Origin: an uncultured Cellvibrionales bacterium
GTDB taxonomy: Bacteria > Pseudomonadota > Gammaproteobacteria > Pseudomonadales > Porticoccaceae
Length of the DNA stretch: 40,655 bases
Reading direction: 5' to 3'
Assembly: GCA_913031645.1 (NCBI GenBank)
Contig: CAJWFB010000007.1
Location: 1 to 40,655, forward strand
In this document: positions 27,846 to 35,624 of the stretch, piece by piece
How the letters are laid out: each line of letters starts with the position of its first letter
How positions within the stretch are numbered: position 1 is the first letter of the stretch
Position numbers and translations under genes: made by a program
Notes under the pieces: model-generated
What the model was told of the DNA's origin: nothing
Database searches by the model: none
Seen by the model: only the letters and a program-made list of their open reading frames with translations

Positions 27846-28553
27846 GTGAAAATGTTTAAACCGGTTTTAGTAATACTACTTCTGGCTACTACTAACTTTA
27901 CATGGAGTGAAGAGCTTGAAGAGAATGACCCGTTCGAAGGCGCTAATAGAGTGTTCTATGAGCTCAACTTTAATTTACTCGATCCATTGATAATAAAACC
28001 TATTGCCATCATCTACGACGAGGCCACGCCAAAGCCTATCCGAAGAGGATTGAGAAATTTCTTTTCAAACCTGGATGAAATCCCAAGTTTAGTTAACAAC
28101 GTCTTGCAGGGAAAATTTGCGCAAGCGGGCAACAATGCCGGCCGTTTTCTTATGAACACCACAGTGGGTTTAGGCGGTTTTTTTGATATCGCAAAACAAG
28201 CGGGCCTGCAGCCAGGAGAAGACGAAGATTTTGGCCAAACACTGGCTGTCTGGGGTGTGCCGGATGGCCCATATTTAATGTTGCCGTTTTTTGGGCCATC
28301 AACTTTGAGGGATGCACCGTCTAACTTTGTCGATAGCCTGTTAGATCCCTTTAGTTATAACAATAACCTACCGGTGCGAGTTGCCATAAAAGGGGTCGAT
28401 CTCGTTTCGTTGCGAGCTGATTTGTTAGGTATTGATGACGTCATTAGCGGTGACAAATATTTGTTTGTAAGGGATGTTTATCTACAAAATAGAGAGTATG
28501 TTATCAGTGATGGTGCAATTGAAGATGATTTTGACGATTTAGACGACTATTAG
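27846..28553 (+). CDS. mlaA: MlaA/VacJ-family outer-membrane lipid asymmetry protein
   Basis: 235 residues from GTG 27846 (or 233 from ATG 27852). The signal sequence MFKPVLVILLLATTNFTWS is read from either. The MlaA domain is clear: NDPFEGANRVFYELNFNLLDPLIIKPIA, RNFFSNLDEIPSLVNNVLQGKF, GRFLMNTTVGLGGFFDIAKQAGLQ, FGQTLAVWGVPDGPYLMLPFFGPSTLRDAPSNF. MlaA removes mislocalised phospholipid from the outer leaflet and passes it to MlaC. Unlike E. coli MlaA there is no lipobox cysteine near the signal peptide, so it is predicted to be soluble or held by the porin partner. The C-terminus is strongly acidic (EDDFDDLDDY). Confidence 0.92.
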   Translation: MKMFKPVLVILLLATTNFTWSEELEENDPFEGANRVFYELNFNLLDPLIIKPIAIIYDEATPKPIRRGLRNFFSNLDEIPSLVNNVLQGKFAQAGNNAGRFLMNTTVGLGGFFDIAKQAGLQPGEDEDFGQTLAVWGVPDGPYLMLPFFGPSTLRDAPSNFVDSLLDPFSYNNNLPVRVAIKGVDLVSLRADLLGIDDVISGDKYLFVRDVYLQNREYVISDGAIEDDFDDLDDY

Positions 28554-28645
28554 AAGCGCCGAGTCATGTTCAGGTTTACGCTGGTTTTTCATGCTGCTAT
28601 TTGTGCTGAATTAATAACTATAAGATATTACTAAGTCGGGTTTCC

Positions 28646-29830
28646 ATGGGTCAAGGTAAAAGTGCAGTATTTCTCATTGGTGAGAAAAACACTAAGCTTG
28701 AATGGCTAATTTCAAGAGTCGAAGAGGGTGGTCGGGTTTGTACGAGCCTGTCTGATCTCAATGATCTGTCTGCGGTCTGTGAAGATGATTACTCACAAAT
28801 TGTCGCATTTGCTCCGGCACAGGAACTGATCGAAGACTTGTCGAGTAGTCAGCTGCTAAAAGACTACGCAGCCCAGCACCTTTTGACAGTCATACTTGAC
28901 GATTTTTCTCGCGCCAAAGCCATCGATTTTTTTCGGCTTGGTGTTGCCGACGTGTGGTTTGATGACATGTCCAATAGTGAGCTTGCAGCATCCTTTACTC
29001 GACTTCAAGAATTGGCAGATTTACGCCGTCAGAGAATGGCCTATGGCCAGAAATTAGAGGCGGCTAACTCAGAACTTCAAGGCAGCCTGCAGATGCTCAA
29101 GCAGGATCAACTCGCAGGGCTTGAGGTGCAAAAAAGCCTAATGCCCGAAAGCCCATTAATCTTTGCAGACTACGAAATATCTCATTCTGTCACACCATCG
29201 CTGTATCTCAGTGGTGATTTTGTCGGTTATGAATTTGTGCTGAGCCGTTATTTGGTGTTTTATTTTGCTGATGTCTCGGGGCATGGTGCCTCATCAGCTT
29301 TTGTGACCGTTTTACTGAGGTTTATGATTGGTCGCGTAATTCGACGGCATGTCGCTGAAAATGACTATGAGTCGCTTAGTGCAGCTCCTGAGGGCCTGTT
29401 GGAGCATGTCAACAAACAAGTTCTAGCAACAGGGCTGGGGAAACATCTGACAATCGTCGCCGGATGCTTAGATACTGAAAAGAGCACCTTGCGTTATGTT
29501 GTTGGAGCCCAATTACCACGCCCCATTTTGATTGTTGATGGTGAGGCTAATTACTTGCCGGGAAAAGGTAAGCCAGTGGGTATCTTTGAAGAAGCGTCCT
29601 GGCAGGTAGAAGAAATAGTTCTGCCAAAGCGCTGCGCACTAGTTCTTTTGTCCGATGGTGTTTTTGATTTAGTTGACGATAAAGATTTACTTGATAAGGA
29701 GCAAACACTGCTGCGTTTCTTTGCCCGCAGTTCAGATAGTCTGGACTCCCTGAAGGATGCTTTGAACGTTGATTTCTTGGAAGATCCTCAAGATGATGTC
29801 TCTATGTGTCTGTTAGCTAGGGGTATGTAG
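28646..29830 (+). CDS. HsbR-like PP2C-type serine phosphatase with degenerate receiver domain
   Basis: 394 residues. Residues 1-120 have a receiver-like alpha/beta pattern (DFFRLGVADVWFDDMSNSEL resembles the end of a receiver), but the acidic pair (VFLIGEKN) and the phospho-acceptor position (IVAFAPAQ) are missing. A coiled linker (~122-165) leads to a SpoIIE/PP2C domain with metal aspartates D191 (SGDFVGY), D209 (FADVSGHG), SDGVFD and DDVSM. In Pseudomonas aeruginosa, HsbR has receiver, PP2C and kinase domains and acts on HsbA. Here the kinase domain is absent. The next gene, an HsbA-like STAS protein, is its likely substrate. Confidence 0.82.
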   Translation: MGQGKSAVFLIGEKNTKLEWLISRVEEGGRVCTSLSDLNDLSAVCEDDYSQIVAFAPAQELIEDLSSSQLLKDYAAQHLLTVILDDFSRAKAIDFFRLGVADVWFDDMSNSELAASFTRLQELADLRRQRMAYGQKLEAANSELQGSLQMLKQDQLAGLEVQKSLMPESPLIFADYEISHSVTPSLYLSGDFVGYEFVLSRYLVFYFADVSGHGASSAFVTVLLRFMIGRVIRRHVAENDYESLSAAPEGLLEHVNKQVLATGLGKHLTIVAGCLDTEKSTLRYVVGAQLPRPILIVDGEANYLPGKGKPVGIFEEASWQVEEIVLPKRCALVLLSDGVFDLVDDKDLLDKEQTLLRFFARSSDSLDSLKDALNVDFLEDPQDDVSMCLLARGM

Positions 29831-29831
29831 C

Positions 29832-30323
29832 TTGAATTCTGGGAAAATATTGGTTTCTGACCAGCTGGGTAATCACCTTCTAAAGTTTACTGGCGATGTA
29901 CGGGTGACACTATGTGGAACCTTAAATCGTTATATCGAGTCTATCTTTGGTAGTAAGAATGTAAAACGAGTCGTTGTTGACATGCTCGAAGCTGAAGGTC
30001 TAGATAGCACAACCCTTGGCTTGTTAGCTAAGTTAGGTCTGCATTGTCGGCAGCAATATGGACTAAATATTGAGGTTTTTTGCCAGAACTCAAGTATTCT
30101 CAGAACGCTAGAGAGTATGAGCTTTGATGAGATTTTTGATATTTTTGATCAGCTCCCCGATTTTGATAGCAACACAGATTTCCATGAAATAGGCGCCCAA
30201 GACTTACCTGTGGATGAGCTCCGTCAGCAGGTTCTAGAGGCTCATAAGATACTAGTTCGACTGAGCGATGATAACCATCAAGAATTCCAAGATTTAATTA
30301 AAGCGCTGGAGTCAGGTGACTGA
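29832..30323 (+). CDS. HsbA-like STAS-domain anti-sigma factor antagonist
   Basis: 163 residues from a TTG start; AGGGG (29819-29823) lies 8 nt upstream and supports it. The STAS fold spans residues ~5-110. The phospho-acceptor segment GLDSTTLGLLAKLGL puts the regulatory serine at S59, the expected partner for the phosphatase encoded immediately upstream. A C-terminal extension of ~50 residues, also seen in HsbA-type proteins, carries helical sequence (VDELRQQVLEAHKILVRLSDD). In P. aeruginosa HsbA controls the anti-sigma factor FlgM and biofilm/motility choice; that role is only inferred here. The two genes are one bp apart and surely co-expressed. Confidence 0.82.
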   Translation: MNSGKILVSDQLGNHLLKFTGDVRVTLCGTLNRYIESIFGSKNVKRVVVDMLEAEGLDSTTLGLLAKLGLHCRQQYGLNIEVFCQNSSILRTLESMSFDEIFDIFDQLPDFDSNTDFHEIGAQDLPVDELRQQVLEAHKILVRLSDDNHQEFQDLIKALESGD

Positions 30324-30352
30324 TCCTAATCTAAAAGATGGATTTTATCCGC

Positions 30353-31366
30353 TTATGTTTTTTTAGGGGGTGCCGTGCTCTCACGTATTACGAGCTCTGT
30401 TGGAAGAGTATGTTTCATTTTAGTATCCGTTCGTCCTTCAAGTAAGCCATACAGTACGCTCATCGCGGCTCGACCTATTTCTTCAGCGGGCTGCGCGATG
30501 GTAGTAAGTGCGGGATCACAGTATTTAGCAAACTCAATATCGTCAAAACCTGCGACTGATATGTCGTCTGGAACCTTCAGTCCCTGTGCTTTAAGACCTT
30601 GAATAAGACCAATGGCCATTTCATCGTTCATGCAGAAAACTGCAGTGGGACGTCGCTCCATCTGTGCGAAGTATGGTGCCGCTGCAAGACCTGAACTCAG
30701 ACTAAAATCGCCAGACACTAGAAGACTCTCATCGAACTCGATACCAGCGGACTGCAATGCTTGTTGGTAGCCGGCCAGTCGAGCCTTGCTAATGGGGCTG
30801 GCATGCAAATTATCGTCTGGGCTCAAAACGCAGCCAATACGCTCATGACCTAGTGAAATTAAGTAGTCAACAACAGTCTTTGTTGCCGCTTCATTGTCTA
30901 TTTGTACCGTAGGGTAGGGTGCATCGCTAAAGCAATCACAGGCGTTAACGAAAGGGATATGCTCATTGTTACTGGATAGCTCTCCAGGAAAATTGGGGCT
31001 TAACTGGATTACACCCTCTGCTTGTCGTGTTTCGACCCGCTGAAAATACTCTGCTTCGCGTTCTTTGGAGAACCGGGTATCACCCAATAAAACGGCATAC
31101 CCCTTCTGTTGGCCGACATCTTCAATACCGCGAATAACTCTTGAAAAGAATGGATTGGCTATATTGGGAACTAACACAAGAATGGCGTAAGAGCGGGACT
31201 TGAAAAAATTGCGCGCCAGCAGGTTGGGTTTGTAGTTCAGTTGACGAATAGCTTCTTTTACGTCATGAGCGCTTTGCTTTGCCACTTTCTCTGGCGAGTT
31301 AAGGTAACGTGACACCGTAGCAACAGAAACGTTGGCCTTTTTAGCAACTTCTCGAATACTGGACAT
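30353..31366 (-). CDS. LacI-family transcriptional repressor of the adjacent sugar locus
   Basis: 337 residues. The N-terminal helix-turn-helix (SIRE-VAKKANVSVATVSRYLNSPEKVA, residues 3-28) and hinge helix (KPNLLARNFFKSR) are followed by a periplasmic-binding-like sensor domain (YAILVLVPNIANPFFSRVIRGIED ... SVAGFDDIEFAKYCDPALTTIAQP). An AAGGGA ribosome-binding site precedes the ATG. It is divergent from the permease gene, and two TGTAACSSGTTACA palindromes lie in front of the two downstream promoters, as expected for its operators. The inducer is unknown but is probably a sugar or keto-sugar from the pathway. Confidence 0.93.
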   Translation of the reverse strand: MSSIREVAKKANVSVATVSRYLNSPEKVAKQSAHDVKEAIRQLNYKPNLLARNFFKSRSYAILVLVPNIANPFFSRVIRGIEDVGQQKGYAVLLGDTRFSKEREAEYFQRVETRQAEGVIQLSPNFPGELSSNNEHIPFVNACDCFSDAPYPTVQIDNEAATKTVVDYLISLGHERIGCVLSPDDNLHASPISKARLAGYQQALQSAGIEFDESLLVSGDFSLSSGLAAAPYFAQMERRPTAVFCMNDEMAIGLIQGLKAQGLKVPDDISVAGFDDIEFAKYCDPALTTIAQPAEEIGRAAMSVLYGLLEGRTDTKMKHTLPTELVIRESTAPPKKT

Positions 31367-31662
31367 GCAATCCCTTTATTCAGCGTTAGTGCTGATATTG
31401 ACCAGCTGACCTGACAATGGCCAAGCGCCGATGGTTTACACCACGAAACAGTGCGGAAACTTGGTTACGTAAGTTTCTATATGATTATATAACCGGAGCT
31501 AATATAAACTAAGAGCCAAGTTTTATACAAGACGTTTTCTCGAAATGGCCTCGGTTATATAGTTCAAAAATGTAATGTTCAAGGGGCTCTGCAATATCCA
31601 GTAGGTGATTTGGGAAGGAATAAAATCTCTGTAGTCTTTTCAGTTACAGATCTAAATATTTC

Positions 31663-31680
31663 TTGTCTGGCATCAGACAA
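31663..31680. repeat. Palindrome TTGTCTG-GCAT-CAGACAA upstream of the permease promoter
   Basis: Perfect 7-bp arms with a 4-bp centre, ending 6 bp before the -35 box at 31687. This is the position of a class I/II activator site and differs from the LacI-type palindrome. It could instead be an RNA hairpin on a longer transcript. Confidence 0.5.
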
Positions 31681-31686
31681 AAAAGC

Positions 31687-31715
31687 TAGACAAACAAATT
31701 GTAACCGGTTACAGT
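31687..31715 (+). promoter_or_regulatory. Permease promoter with embedded LacI-type operator
   Basis: TAGACA (31687-31692) and TACAGT (31710-31715) are 17 bp apart. The perfect 14-bp palindrome TGTAACCGGTTACA (31700-31713) fills the spacer and overlaps the -10 box, so a bound repressor would block RNA polymerase. The central CG and half-site layout are those of LacI-family operators. Confidence 0.78.
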
Positions 31716-31887
31716 TTTTGATCGATTTCGATCTGTAACAAGTAATCGAATAATTTGAGGCGCGAATGTATGCTAATGCGTTCTTGCACGCGACCAAGAG
31801 CTATCTATTTGTATCTCACTATTGAGAGTGGTGGTAGTTGTTTGGCCAGATGACCATTGTGAAAGTAGCAATCTTCGGAGACAATAA

Positions 31888-33132
31888 ATGATGATCAACA
31901 TGCCTGCTCGGCTGAGTCTTATGATGTTCCTTCAGTTTTTTATTTGGGGCGGCTGGTTCGTAACTCTGGGTACTTTTTTGGCTACCAATTTGGGCGCGAG
32001 TGGAGCGGAGACTGGATTGGCATTTTCTACTCAATCTTGGGGTGCCATTATTGCGCCTTTGGTGATTGGATTGATCGCTGACAGGTATTTTAATGCCGAG
32101 CGGGTTCTAGGGTTTCTGCACATAGCTGGGGCAATATTGATGTATCAGCTATATACCATATCTGATTTCGCTAGTTTTTATCCCATAGTATTGATGTACA
32201 TGATTCTCTATATGCCGACTTTAGCGTTGGTTAATGTCATCGCGTTTAGGCAGATGTCAGATCCGAGCAAAGAATTTTCAAAAATTCGAGTTTGGGGTAC
32301 GGTTGGTTGGATCATGGCTGGCCTTGTTATTAGTTATTTGTTTGCGTGGGATGCGCAGGAAAACGTCGCTAGCGGCCTTCTGAGAAATACTTTTTTGATG
32401 AGTAGTGTGGCTTCCCTTGCGTTAGGGATATTTAGTTTTACTTTACCAAAAACGCCGCCAATGGCCTCCCCAAACGGCAGATTGACGCTAGGAGAAATTG
32501 TCGGCGCGGATGCTTTTTCATTGCTTAAAGATCGTAATTTTTCGGTATTTTTCTTTTCGTCTATCCTTATCTGTATCCCGTTAGCATTTTACTATCAGAA
32601 TGCCAATCCGTTTCTTATTGAGATTGGTGTATCTAATCCCACAGGCAAAATGACTATTGGTCAGATTTCAGAAATTGGATTTATGTTGCTACTGCCAATA
32701 TTTATTCATCGTTTTGGTATAAAGGCAACGCTTCTCGCAGGAATGTTCGCTTGGGTTCTGAGGTATGTTTTATTCGCATTTGGCGATGCTGAGGGTTCTT
32801 GGATGATGCTAATAGTTGGAATCGCGCTCCATGGAATATGTTATGACTTTTTCTTCGTTGCTGGCCAGATCTATACTGATTCAAAGGCGGGAGATAAATA
32901 TAGAACCTCTGCGCAGGGAATGATCACTCTTGCCACCTATGGCTTTGGAATGCTGATAGGGTTTTCAGTAGCGGGGCAGGTAACCGACTTGTTCGCTAAC
33001 GGATCGTCTCATAGCTGGAGAGATATTTGGCTGTTCCCCGCTTGCTTCGCAGCGATTGTGGCCGTTATATTTTTAATTGGATTTAAGGGTGAGCCCCGAT
33101 TGGCCGTTGAAAAGAAAGCGGGTGATGTATGA
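31888..33132 (+). CDS. MFS permease, nucleoside:H+ symporter (NupG-like) family
   Basis: 414 residues, about twelve membrane segments. The opening MINMPARLSLMMFLQFFIWGGWFVTLGTFLATNLGASGAETGLAFSTQSWGAIIAPLVIGLIADRYF is typical of the nucleoside:H+ symporter branch of the major facilitator family, members of which often sit in sugar clusters and probably carry sugars rather than nucleosides. GGAG lies 7 nt before the ATG. The gene overlaps the following oxidoreductase by 4 nt (ATGA). I infer import of a glycoside, keto-glycoside or released sugar across the inner membrane. Confidence 0.85.
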   Translation: MMINMPARLSLMMFLQFFIWGGWFVTLGTFLATNLGASGAETGLAFSTQSWGAIIAPLVIGLIADRYFNAERVLGFLHIAGAILMYQLYTISDFASFYPIVLMYMILYMPTLALVNVIAFRQMSDPSKEFSKIRVWGTVGWIMAGLVISYLFAWDAQENVASGLLRNTFLMSSVASLALGIFSFTLPKTPPMASPNGRLTLGEIVGADAFSLLKDRNFSVFFFSSILICIPLAFYYQNANPFLIEIGVSNPTGKMTIGQISEIGFMLLLPIFIHRFGIKATLLAGMFAWVLRYVLFAFGDAEGSWMMLIVGIALHGICYDFFFVAGQIYTDSKAGDKYRTSAQGMITLATYGFGMLIGFSVAGQVTDLFANGSSHSWRDIWLFPACFAAIVAVIFLIGFKGEPRLAVEKKAGDV

Positions 33133-34265
33133 AGGTACAAAAAATAAGATTGGGATTAATTGGCGGTGGCATGGATTCCATGGTTGGGATTGTGCATCGA
33201 ATAGCTGCCTACTTGGGCGAGCGTTATCACATTGTTGGTGGCGTGTTTAGTTCCGATTATTCAGCAAGTAAATTGTTGGCTAATAAGCTAGATCTTGATC
33301 AATCTAGAATTTATCCAGGGATCGATGAGCTGATTGAGATGGAGTTATCACTACCCAAAGATCAGAGGATTGAGGTTGTCTCTGTATTAACTCCGAACTT
33401 CCTTCACTATTCAGTGGCTAAAAAGCTAATTACTGCTGGCTTTAATGTCATTTGTGAAAAGCCCATGACATTTACTGTTGCCGAAGCTGAAGAGCTCGAG
33501 GTACTTGTTGCAGAGAAGTCAGTAGCTTTCTGTCTAACCCATACTTACACCGGGTATCCTATGGTAAGACAGATGCGAGAAATGATCGCAGCGGGAGCGA
33601 TAGGCAGAATTCAAAAGGTTGATGGGCAGTATTATCAAGGCTGGATCAATCGTTTTATCCACGATGTCGACAAGCGATCACAGGTATGGAGGCTAAGTCC
33701 AGATAAAGTAGGCAATAGTTGTTGCTTTGGAGATATTGGAGTACATGTTTTTAATCTCATAGAGTTCACCACTGGACTGCAAATTGAAAGAGTTTTAGCT
33801 GATGTGAACACCCTTTATGCGGATAATCCTTTAGATGTAGATGGTACAGCGTTAATTAAAACCGCGGATGGCGTAAGTGGTATGATCCGAGCAAGTCAGA
33901 TAGCGACTGGTGAAGAAAATAATATGACACTTTCAGTCTATGGCGAAAAAGGGGGCTTGAAGTGGGAGCAGGAAAACCCTTCGTTGCTGTTTTATCTTTT
34001 AGAGGGACAGCCTGTTCAAGTATTCAAGCCGGGTAATGACTATAACCATTCCTTTGCTCAAGAGAGCAGTAAGTTGCCCTCGGGCCATCCCGAGGGTTTG
34101 GGCGATGCGCTGGGGAATATCTATAGCGGCTTTGCCAAGGCAGTCAGAGGTGAGGTGCATCGGAAAGGATCATTTCCCGGAGTCGCAGATGGCGTGAGAG
34201 GTGTAAGGTTTGTTGAGGCAGTTGTTGAGTCAAATACCCAAGATCAGGCTTGGGTCAGACTCTAG
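33129..34265 (+). CDS. Gfo/Idh/MocA-family oxidoreductase
   Basis: 378 residues, cytoplasmic. The N-terminal Rossmann domain opens IRLGLIGGGMDSMVGIVHRIAAYLGERYHIVGGVFSSD (dinucleotide loop GGGMDSM), and the catalytic EKP motif is in VICEKPMTF. A GFO_IDH_MocA C-terminal sheet domain follows, with DIGVHVFNLIEFTTG carrying the usual active-site D and H. Family members oxidise or reduce a sugar ring hydroxyl with NAD(P). In 3-keto-glycoside loci such enzymes interconvert the 3-keto and 3-hydroxy sugars; that role here rests on the neighbours. It is translationally coupled to the permease. Confidence 0.88.
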   Translation: MKVQKIRLGLIGGGMDSMVGIVHRIAAYLGERYHIVGGVFSSDYSASKLLANKLDLDQSRIYPGIDELIEMELSLPKDQRIEVVSVLTPNFLHYSVAKKLITAGFNVICEKPMTFTVAEAEELEVLVAEKSVAFCLTHTYTGYPMVRQMREMIAAGAIGRIQKVDGQYYQGWINRFIHDVDKRSQVWRLSPDKVGNSCCFGDIGVHVFNLIEFTTGLQIERVLADVNTLYADNPLDVDGTALIKTADGVSGMIRASQIATGEENNMTLSVYGEKGGLKWEQENPSLLFYLLEGQPVQVFKPGNDYNHSFAQESSKLPSGHPEGLGDALGNIYSGFAKAVRGEVHRKGSFPGVADGVRGVRFVEAVVESNTQDQAWVRL

Positions 34266-34427
34266 GGTAAATTGAGCGCGGTTTTTTGTAGCGAAATGAT
34301 CTGCGAAAGTATAACTGCTAAATGGTATTGCTTAGGCAGATTAAGGTGGGATTCACTGGTTAGTGGAGGCTATTTTTAACGCAGGTAGGTAGTAAGATAG
34401 GATGAGGGATGCAATTGCTACGAACGA

Positions 34428-34456
34428 TAGACATCAAAAATGTAACCCGTTACAAT
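34428..34456 (+). promoter_or_regulatory. Second promoter with embedded LacI-type operator
   Basis: TAGACA (34428-34433), 17-bp spacer, TACAAT (34451-34456). The palindrome TGTAACCCGTTACA (34441-34454), imperfect only at its centre, begins 7 nt after the -35 box, the same register as at 31687-31715. It drives the isomerase-like gene at 34538 with a leader of about 75 nt. Confidence 0.78.
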
Positions 34457-34537
34457 GCGTCCGCTTAGGTGTCGTCAGAGCTCACTGCTTTTTAGCAATT
34501 TAACGGCAGTATCAATTGAGATCCATGAGGGATAAAA

Positions 34538-35554
34538 ATGTTTCAAATAAAAGGACCTGCGATCTTTCTAGCCCAATATCTTCCGCCAGCTGCTGAGTCA
34601 GCTAGTTTAGCGGATTTGTGTTCTTGGGCCGCAAGCTTGGGCTATAAAGGTGTCCAGATTCCTACTTGGGATAGCCGCATATTTGATCTTCAGAAGGCCA
34701 GTGAGAGTCAGGCTTACTGCGACGACGTGATGGGTATCTGCCGCGATGCTGGAGTCGAGATCACTGAGCTATCTTCGCATTTCCAAGGTCAGTTGGTGGC
34801 ATGCCACCCTGCCTATAGTAGCTCTCTAGATATCTTGGTCGATCAAGACTTCCAAGATGATAATAGTGCTCGTACCGAATGGGCCACTAATCAGTTAATT
34901 TTTGCAGCCAAAGCCAGTGCGAGATTAAAGCTGTCGGCGCATGCGACTTTTTCAGGGAGCTTGTTGTGGCACACTATGTATCCTTGGCCCCAGAGACCAG
35001 CAGGCTCGGTTGATGAGGGGTTCGCTGAGTTAGCTAAAAAATGGTTGCCCATTTTGGACGCTTTTGATGAGGTGGGAGTTGATCTCTGCTATGAACTTCA
35101 TCCTGGCGAAGATTTACATGACGGAGTGTCCTTTGAACGATTTTTGGATGCTGTGGGTCAGCATTCTCGGGCTAATATTCTTTACGACCCAAGTCATTTC
35201 TTGTTACAGCAACTTGATTATCTAGCGTTTATTGACATCTATCATTCAAGAATAAAAGCATTCCATGTTAAGGACGCAGAGTTTCGTCCGAACGGCCGCT
35301 CTGGTGTCTACGGTGGATACTCTTCTTGGATTGACAGAGCAGGCAGATTTCGATCATTGGGAGACGGCCAAATCGACTTCCGGGCCATTTTTAGCAAGTT
35401 AACTCAGTACGGGTACAACGGTTGGGCTGTTCTTGAATGGGAATGTTGCCTAAAACATCCTGAGCAGGGTGCGAGTGAGGGTGCTCAGTTTATATCTGAC
35501 CGGCTGATCCGGGTTGCGGACCGTAAGTTTGACGATTTCGCCGGAGCTAACTAG
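34538..35554 (+). CDS. Sugar isomerase/epimerase-type TIM barrel (AP endonuclease 2-like), cytoplasmic
   Basis: 338 residues without signal peptide. The xylose-isomerase-like barrel shows the expected metal ligands: glutamate in DLCYELHPGED, aspartate and histidine in ILYDPSHF, histidine in AFHVKDAEF, and the terminal glutamate in WAVLEWECC. The N-terminus GPAIFLAQYLPPA and the SGVYGGYSSWIDRAGRFRSLGDGQIDF segment recall members next to 3-keto-glycoside oxidoreductases. Such proteins isomerise sugars or eliminate/hydrate 3-keto-glucosides. The ATG follows GAGGGAT. It has its own LacI-type operator, 84 bp upstream. Confidence 0.85.
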   Translation: MFQIKGPAIFLAQYLPPAAESASLADLCSWAASLGYKGVQIPTWDSRIFDLQKASESQAYCDDVMGICRDAGVEITELSSHFQGQLVACHPAYSSSLDILVDQDFQDDNSARTEWATNQLIFAAKASARLKLSAHATFSGSLLWHTMYPWPQRPAGSVDEGFAELAKKWLPILDAFDEVGVDLCYELHPGEDLHDGVSFERFLDAVGQHSRANILYDPSHFLLQQLDYLAFIDIYHSRIKAFHVKDAEFRPNGRSGVYGGYSSWIDRAGRFRSLGDGQIDFRAIFSKLTQYGYNGWAVLEWECCLKHPEQGASEGAQFISDRLIRVADRKFDDFAGAN

Positions 35555-35624
35555 AAATAAAGATATGCATGTTTCAAGCTAAAATGTAAGTATCATTTAA
35601 TCAACGTTGTGGAGATCTGGATTG

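Larger units (their letters stand above)
31367..31887. other. 521-bp divergent regulatory region lacI-type gene / permease
   Basis: There is no convincing coding frame. It contains the operator-promoter at 31687-31715, a separate TTGTCTG/CAGACAA palindrome at 31663-31680, outward half-site repeats GTTACAGATC (31643-31652) and GATCTGTAAC (31730-31739), and a distant TATATAACCG inverted repeat (31486-31495 with 31552-31561). If transcription starts near 31722, the permease leader is about 165 nt, unusually long. Confidence 0.7.

Noticed and set aside
30324-30352. Bidirectional terminator between the STAS gene and the lacI-type gene
   Set aside because: There is a T-run but only a 4-bp GGAT/ATCC pairing; too weak to call.
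31461-31475. TTGGTTACGTAAG as a further LacI-type operator close to the regulator gene
   Set aside because: Only one half-site (GGTTAC) matches; the palindrome is not completed in the right spacing.
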